DNA from: Microbacterium sp. No. 7
Lineage (GTDB): Bacteria; Actinomycetota; Actinomycetes; Actinomycetales; Microbacteriaceae
Assembly: GCF_001314225.1 (NCBI RefSeq)
Contig: NZ_CP012697.1
Location: 2,914,001-2,978,000 of the forward strand
Length of the DNA stretch: 64,000 nucleotides
Reading direction: 5' to 3'
Below, piece after piece: positions 18,581-27,409 of the stretch. The notes below the pieces were generated by a model. It was not told where the DNA came from, did no database searches, and saw nothing but the letters and a program-made list of their open reading frames with translations. Within the stretch, counting starts at the first letter, position 1. Each line of letters opens with the position of its first letter. The translations under genes and the position numbers were made by a program.

Positions 18581-19581
18581 GCGCCGTCACCGTCGACGGG
18601 AACGCACAGCTCGGCGAGCAGGCCACGGACGCGGGCCTCGATGTCAGCGGCGATCGCCGCAACGCCGTCTTCGGAGGCGAGGGCGGGGTCACCGACAGCC
18701 CAATCTTCGTAGCGGACGCCGGGGATGATCGGGCACACGTCCCCGCAGCCCATCGTGACCACGACGTCCGCGGCGCGGACGGCGTCGTCGGTGAGCGGCT
18801 TCGGGAACGCGGCCGCGGCGTCCTGCTCGCCTTCGATGTCGGCGAGGATCGAGCGCACGTGCGGGTGCACCTCGGCCGCTGGCGTCGACCCGGCCGACCG
18901 GGCAACAACCGCACCGCCGGAGAGCTGATTGACGAGGGCGGCGGCGAGCTGAGAACGGCCCGCGTTTGCGACGCACACGAACAGCACCTGCGGCATCCCC
19001 GTTTCGCGATCCCGTGTGAGGTCGGCGAGACGCTGACGGGCGAAACGTTCGGTGAGCGGGATCATATGCTGGGTGAGCTTCGCCGAGCGGACGAGACCCG
19101 CGAACGACTCGCGCACGATCGTGACGACGAGGTTGCGGTTCAGGTGCGTCATCTCGTCGGCGAGCTCGGCGGCGAGGTGCTCGACCTTCGCGTCGAGGGC
19201 GGCCAGTGCCGTCGCGCGGTCTTCCTGCTCGGCCTGCGCGTCGGCGATCGCGGCGGGCGCGAACGCGTCCAGCAGCGCGGTCACGGCCTGCTTCCGCGCC
19301 GGCAGGATGCTGTAGTACACCCAGGTGCCGCGCCGCTCGGAGGCCAGCAGCCCGGTGTCCTTGAGCTTCTTCAAGTGATGCGAGACGGTGGGCTGGGAGA
19401 CGTCGGCGAGCTCGGCGAGGTCGCACACGCAGGCCTCGCCGCGCGGGTCCGTCGCGATCGCCGACAGCATCCGCAGCCGGAACGGATCGGCCAGCGCCTT
19501 GAGCGTTGAAGCGACAGCATCGGCGGCGTCTTCGCCGATGACGTGCGTCGGGGTCGGTGTGCAGAGCTCGGTGGTGGTCAT
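18577..19581 (-). CDS. ArsR-ArsC fusion: arsenic repressor joined to arsenate reductase
   Basis: This 334-residue protein has an ArsR winged helix in residues 20-100, with the cysteine pair CVC (51-53) before the recognition helix SQPTVSHHLKKL. Residues 105-190 are helical, and residues 197-330 form an LMW-phosphatase ArsC domain with CVANAGRS (Cys203) and C279/C283 (MGCGDVCP). It may both repress the operon through As(III) binding and reduce arsenate. ATG 19581 overlaps the acr3 stop. The same fusion recurs at 30742. Confidence 0.88.
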   Translation of the reverse strand: MTTTELCTPTPTHVIGEDAADAVASTLKALADPFRLRMLSAIATDPRGEACVCDLAELADVSQPTVSHHLKKLKDTGLLASERRGTWVYYSILPARKQAVTALLDAFAPAAIADAQAEQEDRATALAALDAKVEHLAAELADEMTHLNRNLVVTIVRESFAGLVRSAKLTQHMIPLTERFARQRLADLTRDRETGMPQVLFVCVANAGRSQLAAALVNQLSGGAVVARSAGSTPAAEVHPHVRSILADIEGEQDAAAAFPKPLTDDAVRAADVVVTMGCGDVCPIIPGVRYEDWAVGDPALASEDGVAAIAADIEARVRGLLAELCVPVDGDGA

Positions 19582-20681
19582 GATGCCCTCGATTTGGTGA
19601 CGGCGGGAACCGCATACGGGTCGGTGTGGAACCACGTGCGGGCGGCCCAGAGCGAGACATAGACCAGACCCACGAGCACGGGCACCTCGATGAGCGGGCC
19701 GACGACGCCTGCGAGGGCCTGGCCGCTGGTCGCGCCGAAGGTGCCGATCGCGACGGCGATGGCGAGCTCGAAGTTGTTGCCTGCCGCCGTGAACGCGAGG
19801 GTCGTCGAGCGGGCGTAGTTGAGGCCGATGCCCTTCCCGAGCAGGAGGCCTGCGAACCACATGATCGCGAAGTACGCCAACAGCGGCAGCGCGATCCGGG
19901 CGACGTCCCACGGCTGCGACGTGATCGCCTCACCCTGCAGCGCGAATAGCAGCACGATCGTGAACAGGAGGCCGTAGAGCGCGAACGGGCCGATAAAGGG
20001 GATGAACTTCGCCTCGTACCAGTCGCGGCCCTTCGCCTTCTCACCGAAGAAGCGAGTGAGGAACCCAGCCGCGAGCGGGACGCCAAGGAATACGAGCACG
20101 TTGATCGCGATCTGCCCGATCGAGACATCCAGGCCTTGGGAGTCGAGGCCGAGCCAGCCCGGCAGCACGGTGAGGTAGAACCAGCCGAGCAGCGAGAACG
20201 CGACGACCTGGAACACGGAGTTGATGAACACCAGCACCGCGGTCGCTTCACGGTCGCCGCAAGCGAGGTCGTTCCAGATCACCACCATCGCGATGCAACG
20301 CGCGAGCCCCACGATGATGAGACCGGTGCGGTACTCGGGCAGATCGGGCAGGAAGAGCCACGCGAGGGCGAACATCACGGCAGGCCCTGCGATCCAGTTC
20401 AGGATCAGCGATGAGACGAGGAGCTTTTTGTCTCCCGTGACAGCGGCGACCTTGTCGTAGCGGACCTTCGCCAGCACCGGATACATCATCACCAGCAGTC
20501 CGAGACCGATCGGCACCGAGATACCACCGACCTCCATATGCGCGAGCAGGTCGGACAGTGCGGGGATGAAGCGGCCGAGGAGGAGGCCCGCGACCATGGC
20601 GAGCCCGATCCACAGCGGCAGCCACCGGTCAAGGGTGGACAGCTTCGCCGGCATCGCGCGGGTCTGGGTTGCGGTGCTCAT
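19578..20681 (-). CDS. arsB: Arsenite efflux permease Acr3
   Basis: This 367-residue protein has ten predicted membrane helices. The ACR3 signature is LARCIAMVVIWNDLACGD, including the conserved cysteine needed for arsenite transport, with AAGNNFELAIAVAIGTFG near the end. It exports arsenite produced by the ArsC enzymes. Translation is coupled by ATGA overlaps to trxA and arsRC. The second copy at 31740 is highly similar. Confidence 0.95.
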   Translation of the reverse strand: MSTATQTRAMPAKLSTLDRWLPLWIGLAMVAGLLLGRFIPALSDLLAHMEVGGISVPIGLGLLVMMYPVLAKVRYDKVAAVTGDKKLLVSSLILNWIAGPAVMFALAWLFLPDLPEYRTGLIIVGLARCIAMVVIWNDLACGDREATAVLVFINSVFQVVAFSLLGWFYLTVLPGWLGLDSQGLDVSIGQIAINVLVFLGVPLAAGFLTRFFGEKAKGRDWYEAKFIPFIGPFALYGLLFTIVLLFALQGEAITSQPWDVARIALPLLAYFAIMWFAGLLLGKGIGLNYARSTTLAFTAAGNNFELAIAVAIGTFGATSGQALAGVVGPLIEVPVLVGLVYVSLWAARTWFHTDPYAVPAVTKSRAS

Positions 20682-21004
20682 ACGATCAGCTCGTCAATCT
20701 TGCCCGCGATGATCGGCTTCGGGTGTGCGCCGATGAGCACGTCGACGCGCTCACCGCCCCGGTAGAACCCGAGAGTCGGGATCGACGTGACATCAGCAGC
20801 CATCGCGGTCTGCGGGTTGGCATCCGCGTCGAGCTTCACGATCTTCACGCGGCCGTCGTACTCGCCGGCGAGATCGTCGAGGATCGGTGCGATCGCCTTG
20901 CACGGCCCGCACCAGGTCGCCCAGATGTCGACCACGACGGGGATGTCGGACTGCAGCACCTCGGCCTCGAACGTGGCATCGGTGACGGTGATGGTCGCGC
21001 TCAT
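20678..21004 (-). CDS. trxA: Thioredoxin
   Basis: This 108-residue classical thioredoxin has active site WCGPCK near residue 33. It recycles ArsC disulfides and is itself reduced by the adjacent TrxB. ATGA overlaps join it to both neighbours. Its presence in the operon fits the cysteine pattern of the ArsC proteins encoded downstream. Confidence 0.96.
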   Translation of the reverse strand: MSATITVTDATFEAEVLQSDIPVVVDIWATWCGPCKAIAPILDDLAGEYDGRVKIVKLDADANPQTAMAADVTSIPTLGFYRGGERVDVLIGAHPKPIIAGKIDELIV

Positions 21005-21969
21005 GCGGACACCTCCAGAAGTTCGGTCTCGGTCTCGTCGGCAGGCAGGCCGGCGAGGAAATGCTGCGCGTCAAGGGCCGCGGCACAGCCCGTGCCCGAT
21101 GCCGTGATCGCCTGCCGGTAACGGCGGTCGACGAGATCACCCGCGGCGAACACGCCAGGCAGGTTCGTCGCGGTCGACGGATGGTCGACGAGCACGTAGC
21201 CGTCGTCGTCGAGATCGACCTGCCCGGTCAGCAGCTCCGAGCGCGGGTCGTGCCCGATCGCAACGAACACGCCAGAGATCGGAAGGGCACGCTCGTCACC
21301 GGTGACGGTGTCGCGCAGGCGGAGCGCTTCGACGGCGTTCTCACCGACGAGCTCGGCGACTTCACTGTTCCAGGCGACCTCGATCTTCGGATCGGCGCGC
21401 ACCCGCTCGGCCATGATCTTCGACGCCCGGAAGTCATCACGCCGGTGCACGATCGTGACCTTCGACGCGAAGCGCGTGAGGAACAGTGCCTCTTCCATCG
21501 CGGAGTCCCCGCCGCCGACGACGGCGATCTCCTTCTCGCGGAAGAAGAAGCCGTCGCAGGTCGCGCACCATGACAGGCCGTGACCGGAGAGCCGAGCTTC
21601 CTCGGCGAGGCCGAGCTTGCGGTAAGCGGAACCGGTGGTGAGGATCACGCTACGCGCCTCGAACGTTTCGCCCGAGCCGGTCTCGATCGTCTTGACCTCG
21701 CCTGCGAGGTCGAGCCGGGTCGCGTCGTCGTAGACGATACGCGCCCCGAAGCGCTCGGCCTGCGCACGCATCGCGTCCATCAGGTCCGGGCCCTGCACCC
21801 CGTCGGTGAAGCCCGGGAAGTTCTCGACCTCGGTGGTCGTCATGAGCGAACCGCCGGCGGTCACCGAGCCAGCGACCACGACGGGAGAAAGTCCCGCCCT
21901 GGCCGCGTAGACCGCGGCCGTATACCCCGCCGGACCAGACCCGACGATCACCACCTGTTGCATCGACAT
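21001..21969 (-). CDS. trxB: Thioredoxin reductase
   Basis: This 322-residue flavoprotein has an FAD-binding [17 protein letters not shown] at the N terminus, the redox site CATC (ATCDGF), NADPH-binding [10 protein letters not shown] and C-terminal [10 protein letters not shown]. It passes electrons from NADPH to TrxA. It is the first gene of the arsenic/chromate operon. The ATG at 21969 is six bases after a CAATAT -10 box with no Shine-Dalgarno, which suggests a leaderless message; a second ATG lies at 21963. Confidence 0.96.
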   Translation of the reverse strand: MSMQQVVIVGSGPAGYTAAVYAARAGLSPVVVAGSVTAGGSLMTTTEVENFPGFTDGVQGPDLMDAMRAQAERFGARIVYDDATRLDLAGEVKTIETGSGETFEARSVILTTGSAYRKLGLAEEARLSGHGLSWCATCDGFFFREKEIAVVGGGDSAMEEALFLTRFASKVTIVHRRDDFRASKIMAERVRADPKIEVAWNSEVAELVGENAVEALRLRDTVTGDERALPISGVFVAIGHDPRSELLTGQVDLDDDGYVLVDHPSTATNLPGVFAAGDLVDRRYRQAITASGTGCAAALDAQHFLAGLPADETETELLEVSA

Positions 21970-22004
21970 GTCTCTATATTGACATTCATCGAACCAAGCG
22001 GCAA
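21970..22004 (-). promoter_or_regulatory. Arsenic operon promoter and probable ArsR operator (unit 2)
   Basis: On the minus strand, -35 TTGCCG (21999-22004) and -10 CAATAT (21976-21981) are 17 bp apart, and the ATG follows after six bases. The TTC-GAT-GAA dyad at 21985-21993 lies in the spacer where a repressor would block polymerase. The same layout is kept in unit 3. Confidence 0.6.
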
Positions 22005-22042
22005 GTCGGGTAGGTGCGTTCGGGAGGTTGTTCGCCGAGTGT

Positions 22043-23806
22043 TCACCCGGCGGAGTCGCCGCCGTCATCTACAGGACGGTCGACTCGGGCGGGATGCGCA
22101 TAGCGGAGGGCGGTGTCGATGCCGATGCCGAACAGGTCGCAGATGCGTCGCACATCGCCGCCGGTCTGTTCGACCTCGTAGAGGATGCGGTCAGTGCGCA
22201 GCGCCTGAGCGGTGACTCCGGCCTTCTTCCAGGGGAAGTTCCGGCCCGGTGGCGACAGGCGCGGCGCGGTCTGGATCGTGACGAGCAGGTACGGGTTCTT
22301 CGTCTCGGGCCAACGCGTGGCGCGATGGTCGAGCCAGGCGGCCAGGCGCACCCGCACGGGTTCGGCGAGCGGGATCGTACGGCCGTCGGGCATGCGGAGT
22401 CTGCCGTCGATGATATCGGTGAGCTGGACGTGCTGCACCTGTTGTGTGGTGAGGGCGTGGAAAGCGACGAGGGCGACGGCCAGAGCGATTGCGGGGTCAG
22501 GGCTGGTGAGCGCGTCACGGATCGCGGACTTCTCCATCGGGAGCGGGATCGTGCGTTTGGGGCCGCGCAGCGGAATCGGTTTCGTCGGGTCGGCGAAGAC
22601 GATCTTGCGGCCGCGCAGGATCGTGAACAGGGTGCGGAAGCCGAGCATCATCGTGTGCTGGCGGCTCGGATCATCCGGGAGCGCGTCGAGGATGTCTTCA
22701 GTGCTGATCCCGGTCAGGCTGGTGCGGCCTTCCTCGACCCAGCGGGTGATCGCGGGGAGGATGCCGTACATCTGCCCTTTCACGGTCATCGTGTCGCGGG
22801 GTTGACGGCGCGGCGTGGTCTTCGATCCGTCGGCCATGATGTCGCGCCAGAGTTCGAGCTGGGAGCGCATCGGCTCGGGCAGATGCCTGGTCTTACGGTC
22901 GAAGAGCTGCTCGAACGTCGGCACTCGGTCGTCGATGAGGAGGTCGGCGTCGCCCAGGACTTCGATCGTGGAGCGGATGTTGCCGTCATCGTCGTAGCGG
23001 CGCATCGCGAGAATGTCGGAAGCACGGAAGTGCAGATTCGCGCCGGGGAACACGAGCTGGAGAATCTTCAACGTGCGCCGCACCTGGTTCGTCTGCCGTT
23101 TGCTCCACGCATACTCGGCGGCGCGGGCGTACAGGAAGTGATCGGTGCGGGAGGTGATGTCGCGCCGCCGGATCTCGTTCGAGCGCTGCCGCACCCGTTC
23201 CGGGTCGGGATCCAGATCGAACAGCACCGGCTGGGTGCTCTCGGCGACCGGCGGCGGCGCGGCGACGAGCCGGATCGCTTCGCGCAGGCTCATCGCCATC
23301 GGCCGGTGCTTCTCGGCAGGCCTGCGGGGATCGTTCATCACGGCGAAGAACAGTTGCGCCCCGAACTTTCGCGGTGCGTCGAGGTCGAGCGGTTCGCCGA
23401 GTACTTGCAGCATCCGGGCGGTCTCCAGGCAGAGGCGGCAGTAGCCCTGCTCACCGATGGTGACGTCGCGATGGCACGAGACGCATTCGCCTTGCGGGTA
23501 GTGCTTGAACCACCAGCGGCACTTCGGGCACCGCCAGTTGCGATTCCGGTAGACGCCCCAGGCCAGGCAATCACGACAGGACCCTATGAGGCCGGGACTT
23601 CCCGGATGGCAATGCGCGCACAATCCTTGGCTGTAGTACTCGCTCGATCCGCATCTGCGGCATAGCGGCGGAGCGAAGGGGCCGCCGGGGATGCAGTCGT
23701 AGCAGTAGTCGACGCGAGGCTGGAGCCACGCGGCCGGTTTCACGCCGCACCCCGTGCAGGGCAGCGGCGGGCTCAGCGGCCCGTTCGGACCGCGTGCCGG
23801 ACTCAT
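22043..23806 (-). CDS. Zinc-ribbon tyrosine-recombinase-like protein, trio 2
   Basis: This 587-residue protein matches trio 1's 596-residue protein over its length. It has the same series of CxxC pairs in residues 15-130 (CTGC, CYDC, CRRC, CAHC, CRDC, CPKC, CVSC, CRLC), and the C-terminal GGDVRRICDLFGIGIDTALRYA recombinase-like end. It is closer to the trio 3 copy than to trio 1 by eye. The start overlaps the HTH stop (ATGA). It ends about 40 bp before the arsenic operon promoter on the same strand. Confidence 0.65.
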   Translation of the reverse strand: MSPARGPNGPLSPPLPCTGCGVKPAAWLQPRVDYCYDCIPGGPFAPPLCRRCGSSEYYSQGLCAHCHPGSPGLIGSCRDCLAWGVYRNRNWRCPKCRWWFKHYPQGECVSCHRDVTIGEQGYCRLCLETARMLQVLGEPLDLDAPRKFGAQLFFAVMNDPRRPAEKHRPMAMSLREAIRLVAAPPPVAESTQPVLFDLDPDPERVRQRSNEIRRRDITSRTDHFLYARAAEYAWSKRQTNQVRRTLKILQLVFPGANLHFRASDILAMRRYDDDGNIRSTIEVLGDADLLIDDRVPTFEQLFDRKTRHLPEPMRSQLELWRDIMADGSKTTPRRQPRDTMTVKGQMYGILPAITRWVEEGRTSLTGISTEDILDALPDDPSRQHTMMLGFRTLFTILRGRKIVFADPTKPIPLRGPKRTIPLPMEKSAIRDALTSPDPAIALAVALVAFHALTTQQVQHVQLTDIIDGRLRMPDGRTIPLAEPVRVRLAAWLDHRATRWPETKNPYLLVTIQTAPRLSPPGRNFPWKKAGVTAQALRTDRILYEVEQTGGDVRRICDLFGIGIDTALRYAHPARVDRPVDDGGDSAG

Positions 23807-24132
23807 AGCGGCGGGGCGGGCCGGTCATCCTTCGCGCCCAACCGTGGCGTCACTCGCGGTGTCGAACCGTTGGCCTCGCTGTGCTGCTCGAGCCGTCGCG
23901 TGCGCGCGCTGACCTTTTCCGGTTCGGGCACGAGGAGGTCTGTCGGCTGGCAGTCCAGGACGTGGCAGATCACGTCGAGATCATCGAGGCGGATCGTCGT
24001 CGGAGTGCCCGTCCACAGCCCCGACATCTTGCCCTGGCTCATCTCCAACCCAGCGGCGGCGAGCATGCGCCGCAACTCCGCAGACTTCCAGATGCCGCGC
24101 TCAGCGGCCTGGACTCTCAGGTTCCACTTCAT
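23803..24132 (-). CDS. Small Cro/C1-type helix-turn-helix protein, trio 2
   Basis: This 109-residue orthologue of the HTH protein at 12692 keeps the near-identical recognition segment (ERGIWKSAELRRML, GKMSGLWTGTPTTIRLDDLDVICHVL) and an Arg-rich tail. It is complete and coupled to the downstream recombinase gene. A role in regulating or directing recombination is inferred. Confidence 0.65.
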   Translation of the reverse strand: MKWNLRVQAAERGIWKSAELRRMLAAAGLEMSQGKMSGLWTGTPTTIRLDDLDVICHVLDCQPTDLLVPEPEKVSARTRRLEQHSEANGSTPRVTPRLGAKDDRPAPPL

Positions 24133-25137
24133 CAGTCACGCCATCCCTTCGAATCGTTCCTCAACGCTCTTGTTCGCGTGCGCCCACGCATCCTCGATGT
24201 GCTGGCTCGAGACGTGGATGTACTGCGTCGTCGTCGACAGCCACTGATGCCCGAGCAGTTCTTGGAGGGCTTTCAAGTCCATACCCGCCAGATACAGCGA
24301 CGACGCGCAATAGTGCCGCAGCACGTGCGGAGTCAGATCACCCGACCACGCAGGCAGAAACCGCTCGGTCGCACGCACCAGCCCGCGCCGGAGCACATCG
24401 TCGCTGGCCCTCCCCGTGCGGCCGAGCTCATGATCGAACCGTTCCGACGGGATCAGCGGCGCATCCGGGTCATCCCAATCCGGGCCGAACCTGTGCCGCA
24501 CGTCGCCGAGCCACCAATCCATGAGCTTGTCGGCACCGTTGATCGCGGGAACCAGGCGCTGCTTCGAGCCGCGCCCGCGCGAGCCTTTCCCAAATCGGAC
24601 ATGCAGTTTCCCGAGCGTGCCGAGATCGGGCCGCCAGTCGCGAAGATCGAGTTTCGTGCTCTCCGTGATCCGCAGCCCGACTCGCCGCCACAACGACGCC
24701 GCGAAGTAGTTCCGCGCCGCCGGGAGAAATCGCCGCTCATCCTGCAACGAAGCCGCCCAGCCGCCGAAGAGTCGGTCGACCTCCGCGTCCGAGGGCGGGA
24801 CGCGGACTTTGCCGAGCGACGAACCCGATTGCCGGTTGTACTCATCGATGGGCTGCTCGATCACCCACCCGGTAAGCGCGTTGATGTCGGCCTGATACCG
24901 ACTGATCGCAAAGTCGAAGAACTGGGCGATCACGCCCGCTTTGCCCGCACGCGTCGAAGCCGCAAGACCCGCTCGGCGAAGCCCGGCAAGAAACGCGTCC
25001 GCGTCGGCGGGCTTGACCTGCCACAGCGGGATATTCACGTGCGAACGGAGCTCGAAGATCGCTGTTCGTGAGTGCGAGATGTAAGCGTCGCTGAGCCCAG
25101 CTGCGGCCATCGCGAGCGCGTACTGGTCGATGATCTC

Positions 25138-26562
25138 AGTAGTGCCCCTTAACGTGGTGTAGCGCGCGGTGGCTGCCGGTCCTGTCTTGGACGTGGGCGC
25201 GGTCACCGTGTGATCCTTCGAGGAAACTCTCACATCCCACTCGAAAGGCATCATCACGATGACCGCACCTCATATTGTCGACCCTGCCCGCCTGCTCGGT
25301 GAAGCCCTTGCCGACGGATCTCCCGATCTGATGCGGCAGTTGCTGCAGACGATGATCAACGCGCTGCTGTCCGCCGACGCGGACGCTGTTGTCGGCGCCG
25401 AATGGGGCAAGCCCAGCCCCGACCGCACCGCCCAACGCAACGGCTACCGGCACCGCGACCTGGACACTCGTGTCGGCACGATCGACGTTCAGATCCCGAA
25501 GCTGCGCACCGGAACCTACTTCCCGGAGTGGTTGCTGGAGCGCCGTAAGCGGGCCGAGACGGCGCTGATCACCGTGGTCGCGGACTGCTACCTCGCCGGC
25601 GTCTCCACCCGACGGATGGACAAGCTCGTGAAGACTCTCGGGATCCACTCGCTGTCGAAGTCGCAGGTCTCGCGGATGGCGGCGGACCTCGACGAGCACG
25701 TCGACCAGTTCCGTCACCGCCCGCTCGATGATGCAGGCCCGTTCACGTTCGTCGCCGCCGACGCGCTCACCATGAAGGTCCGCGAAGGCGGCCGCGTGAT
25801 CAACGCGGTCGTGCTCATCGCGACCGGCGTGAATGGGGACGGGCATCGCGAAGTCCTCGGCCTGCGCGTGGCGACCAGCGAGACCGGGGCGGCCTGGAAC
25901 TCGTTCTTCGCCGACCTCGTCGCCCGCGGCCTCGGCGGGGTCCGCCTGGTCACCTCCGACGCGCACGCCGGGCTGGTGGAAGCGATCTCGGCGAACCTGC
26001 CCGGAGCTGTCTGGCAGAGATGCAGAACCCACTACGCGGCGAACCTGATGAGCGTGACACCGAAGGCCATGTGGCCGGCGGTGAAAGCGATGCTGCACTC
26101 CGTCTACGACCAGCCCGACAAGGACGCCGTGCACGCCCAGTTCGACCGGCTGCTGGACTACGTCGACGGGAAACTCCCCGACGCGTTCGAGCACCTCGAC
26201 GCCGCGAGGGCGGACATCCTCGCGTTCACCGGGTTCCCCGACGGGCTCTGGCAGCAGATTTGGTCGAACAATCCGAACGAGCGCCTCAACCGGGAGATCC
26301 GCCGCCGCACCGATTCCGTGGGCATCTTCCCCAATCGCGACGCGATCATCCGCCTCGTCGGCGCGGTCCTCGCCGAGCAGACTGACGAATGGGTCGAGGG
26401 CCGCCGCTACCTCGGCCTCGAGATCCTTGCCAAGTCCCGCCTCACCCTCGTCGCCGACACCGGAGAGGAGGTGAACACCGACACCGTCCTCGAGCTCAGC
26501 GCCTAACCGAAATCAACAACAGAAGGATCACCGTCCGCTACACCACGTCCCGGGGCTTGACC
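25138..26562 (+). mobile_element. IS256-family insertion sequence, 1425 bp
   Basis: One Mutator-type transposase gene lies between imperfect inverted ends that share GCCCC and ACGTGGTGTAGCG. An 8-bp target duplication ATGATCTC is seen at 25130-25137 and 26563-26570, the length typical of IS256. It sits inside the trio 2 integrase gene and looks complete. Confidence 0.93.
25259..26506 (+). CDS. IS256-family (Mutator) transposase
   Basis: This 415-residue transposase has its DDE residues in FVAADALTM (first Asp), [11 protein letters not shown] (second Asp) and [15 protein letters not shown] (Glu), plus the family's CxxH-like block [12 protein letters not shown]. Length is normal. It is the only gene of the insertion sequence. 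Confidence 0.95.
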   Translation: MTAPHIVDPARLLGEALADGSPDLMRQLLQTMINALLSADADAVVGAEWGKPSPDRTAQRNGYRHRDLDTRVGTIDVQIPKLRTGTYFPEWLLERRKRAETALITVVADCYLAGVSTRRMDKLVKTLGIHSLSKSQVSRMAADLDEHVDQFRHRPLDDAGPFTFVAADALTMKVREGGRVINAVVLIATGVNGDGHREVLGLRVATSETGAAWNSFFADLVARGLGGVRLVTSDAHAGLVEAISANLPGAVWQRCRTHYAANLMSVTPKAMWPAVKAMLHSVYDQPDKDAVHAQFDRLLDYVDGKLPDAFEHLDAARADILAFTGFPDGLWQQIWSNNPNERLNREIRRRTDSVGIFPNRDAIIRLVGAVLAEQTDEWVEGRRYLGLEILAKSRLTLVADTGEEVNTDTVLELSA

Positions 26563-26660
26563 ATGATCTCCTGCTCAAAGTCCGCAGCATCTTCCTCGGA
26601 CCGCCACCCGCGAGCGGTCCCGATACTCCGAACGACAGCGAGGCTCATCAGCCCGCTACT

Positions 26661-26740
26661 TCAGCAATCCTGACCATGCATCAAGAATACGCCCGAATCG
26701 TCAGGAATCGTGATGGTTTGTCAGGAATCTTGATCCGGCG
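26661..26740. repeat. Four iterons with 20-bp period upstream of int 2
   Basis: Units begin at 26661, 26681, 26701 and 26721: TCAGCAATCCTGA, TCAAGAATACGCC, TCAGGAATCGTGA and TCAGGAATCTTGA. The spacing of two helical turns puts all sites on one face of the DNA. They lie between the original integrase start (26648) and the conserved terminal sequence, where recombinase arm sites or an HTH-protein operator would be expected. Confidence 0.65.
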
Positions 26741-26754
26741 TGGCTTCGTTGATA

Positions 26755-26822
26755 CAGCGGGCAGGACGCACCTGAATCACATGGAAGCAACTCACGAAGA
26801 CGCGGGAATAGAGACAAAAACC
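26755..26822. repeat. Conserved right terminal sequence, unit 2
   Basis: It runs from CAGCGGGC through GACGCACCTGA and ACATG to ATAGAGACAAAAACC. The order and spacing of blocks match 14214-14278 and 36225-36301. It is the likely end of unit 2, next to the start of unit 3. Confidence 0.6.
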
Positions 26823-27012
26823 TAGATGTTCCGGTGAATATTGACGGTTTTGGCGGGAACTTCCGCCCGTGCCGTTGTATTAGTGTGGGTGCGGGTGGAT
26901 GTTCGAGGAACTGCTTCCTCTGCGACTGTACCGCGCCCTCCGGTGCGGGTGTCGTGAGGGTTCCGGGTGCGGGAGTGCCGCTGCTGGGTCGCGGGTGCGA
27001 GGTTCACCATCA

Positions 27013-27049
27013 TCGACAATGGTTCAGTGATTGCTGTATAGTTCAGTGC
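27013..27049 (+). promoter_or_regulatory. cmtR promoter, leaderless arrangement (copy 2)
   Basis: -35 TCGACA (27013-27018) and -10 TATAGT (27037-27042) are 18 bp apart, and the ATG follows after seven bases without a Shine-Dalgarno. GTTCAGTG occurs on both sides of the -10 box (27022 and 27041) as a direct repeat, a candidate CmtR site. Confidence 0.6.
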
Positions 27050-27409
27050 ATGCTGACTATTGCTTCGCGCCTCGACGTCATGAACCGGCTCGGCCGGGCC
27101 ATGGCGGACCCGACGCGCTCCCGGATCCTGATGACCCTGCTGGACGGGCCGAGCTACCCGGCCGTGCTCTCGCGCGAGCTGGAGCTGACGCGCTCGAACG
27201 TGTCGAACCACCTGACCTGCCTGCGCGACTGCGGGATCGTGGTCGCCGAGCCGGAGGGGCGGCAGACGCGCTACGAGATCGCCGACCCGCACCTCGCGGC
27301 GGCGCTCACGGCGCTGGTGGACGTGACGCTGGCGGTGGACGAGCACGCGCCGTGCGTGGACGACGAGTGCACGGTGCCGGGTTGCTGCGGGACGGGAGCG
27401 GGCGCGTGA
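27050..27409 (+). CDS. cmtR: CmtR-like ArsR/SmtB-family metal sensor (copy 2)
   Basis: This 119-residue protein is nearly identical to the copy at 8625 in its DNA-binding core (ELTRSNVSNHLTCLRDCGIVVAEPEG when read in parts), with the two helix cysteines and tail cysteines (CVDDEC, CC). It is expected to repress the operon that follows until Cd or Pb binds. The stop overlaps the ATPase GTG (GTGA). Confidence 0.86.
   Translation: MLTIASRLDVMNRLGRAMADPTRSRILMTLLDGPSYPAVLSRELELTRSNVSNHLTCLRDCGIVVAEPEGRQTRYEIADPHLAAALTALVDVTLAVDEHAPCVDDECTVPGCCGTGAGA

Larger units (their letters stand above)
24136..26648 (-). pseudogene. Tyrosine recombinase of trio 2, split by IS256 element
   Basis: The larger part (24136-25137) keeps all catalytic residues (GLRITES, GKGSRG, HVLRHYCAS, GHQW, TTQYIHV). 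The first 28 codons lie beyond the insertion at 26563-26648, with ATG at 26648. They match the N terminus of the intact copy (DFEQE.IDQYALAMAAAG across the junction). Removing the IS and one 8-bp duplication gives 359 aa in one frame. The remaining reading frame borrows a start from the IS, so a hybrid protein is possible but lacks the native N terminus. Confidence 0.88.
14291..26830. mobile_element. Resistance unit 2: merR-sulP, arsenic/chromate operon, recombinase trio
   Basis: The unit is bounded left by the end of unit 1 and right by the conserved terminal sequence at 26755-26822. It contains merR/sulP, the seven-gene trxB-to-arsC operon and a second int-HTH-zinc-ribbon trio whose integrase is broken by an IS256 element. 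Edges are inferred from repeat position, and the left terminus has no shared sequence that I can prove. Confidence 0.5.

Noticed and set aside
17117..18712. 531-codon plus-strand frame over the arsC/chrA region
   Set aside because: It is a shadow on the opposite strand of a tightly overlapping operon, with repetitive acidic/Arg composition.
25136..26194. 352-codon minus-strand frame over the IS256 transposase
   Set aside because: It is a shadow of the transposase, with no start signal and atypical composition.
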